Source: Carallia brachiata
Lineage: Eukaryota > Streptophyta > Magnoliopsida > Malpighiales > Rhizophoraceae
Direction of reading: 5' to 3'
Length of the DNA: 64,000 bases
NCBI GenBank assembly: GCA_021464245.1
Contig: JADCRB010000048.1
Location: 1,046,783 to 1,110,782, forward strand
Positions 63,865-64,000 of this stretch are shown here, in pieces (within the stretch, counting starts at the first letter, position 1; each line of letters begins with the position of its first letter). A program made the position numbers and the translations under genes. A model generated the notes under the pieces. The model had not been told where the DNA came from. It did not search any database and saw only the letters and a list, made by a program, of their open reading frames with translations.

Positions 63865-64000
63865 TTTAGGTTTTAGGGTTTTAGGGGTTCAGGAATTGAG
63901 GGTTTTAGGGGTTTAGGGTTTAGGGGTTTGGGGTGTAGGGTTTGTGGCTTGGGGTTTGGGTTTAAGGGTTTTAGGGTTTTAGGGTTTAGGGTTTTAGTTT
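63865..64000 (+). repeat. Degenerate plant telomere-type repeats
   Basis: From 63865 to the edge the sequence is built from TTTAGGG and close variants (TTTTAGGG, TTTAGGGG, TTTGGGG, TGTAGGG), with about 15 units. The G-rich strand runs 5' to 3' toward the right edge, the orientation expected at a right chromosome end. It may also be an interstitial array. Confidence 0.9.

Overview
This window is nuclear DNA from a eudicot plant. It has intron-rich genes with GT-AG splice sites, AT-rich intergenic DNA, many plant-type microsatellites and transposon remnants, and degenerate plant-type TTTAGGG repeats at the right edge. The species cannot be read from the sequence; a woody rosid would fit but is a guess. 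All exon models are manual, built by joining splice sites to conserved protein blocks.

Layout. 0-1.9 kb: 5' part of a MUSTANG-like (domesticated Mutator transposase) gene on the minus strand, cut by the left edge. 3.0-6.0 kb: seven-exon G-patch/zinc-finger protein gene (minus). 7.5-8.3 kb: single-exon type I MADS-box gene of the AGL80 kind (minus). 14.4-14.9 kb: two-exon RCI2/PMP3 small membrane protein gene (minus). 15.8-18.4 kb: a probable retroposon and a nested fold-back element. 20.35-20.54 kb: a long hairpin that looks like a MIR482/2118 microRNA gene (plus), the most notable item not visible as a reading frame. 29.0-32.9 kb: PIF3 phytochrome-interacting bHLH gene (plus). 34.2-38.5 kb: pectin acetylesterase (minus). 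40.1-43.4 kb: NPF4-type transporter (minus). 45.9-46.7 kb: a complete non-autonomous hAT-like element with perfect 8-bp target duplication. 47.9-52.5 kb: LAZ1/DUF300 protein (minus). 54.0-54.8 kb: a poly(A) retroposon. 56.9-63.1 kb: plastid DEAD-box helicase RH3 (plus), with one GC-AG intron. 63.86-64.0 kb: degenerate telomere-type repeats.

Four genes have fully open models (G-patch, AGL80-like, RCI2, LAZ1). The MUSTANG-like, PIF3, pectin acetylesterase, NPF and RH3 genes each need one or more small frame corrections, most of them apparent 1-2 nt deletions, clustered at 30.1-35.7 kb. Splice sites and the protein in the alternate frames remain well conserved, so uncorrected assembly error is at least as likely as real gene decay.

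There is no operon-like logic. From memory, the set of G-patch gene, type I MADS gene, pectin acetylesterase, DUF300 gene and RH3 matches neighbours around Arabidopsis At5g266-At5g267, suggesting an ancestral syntenic block interrupted by mobile elements and other genes.
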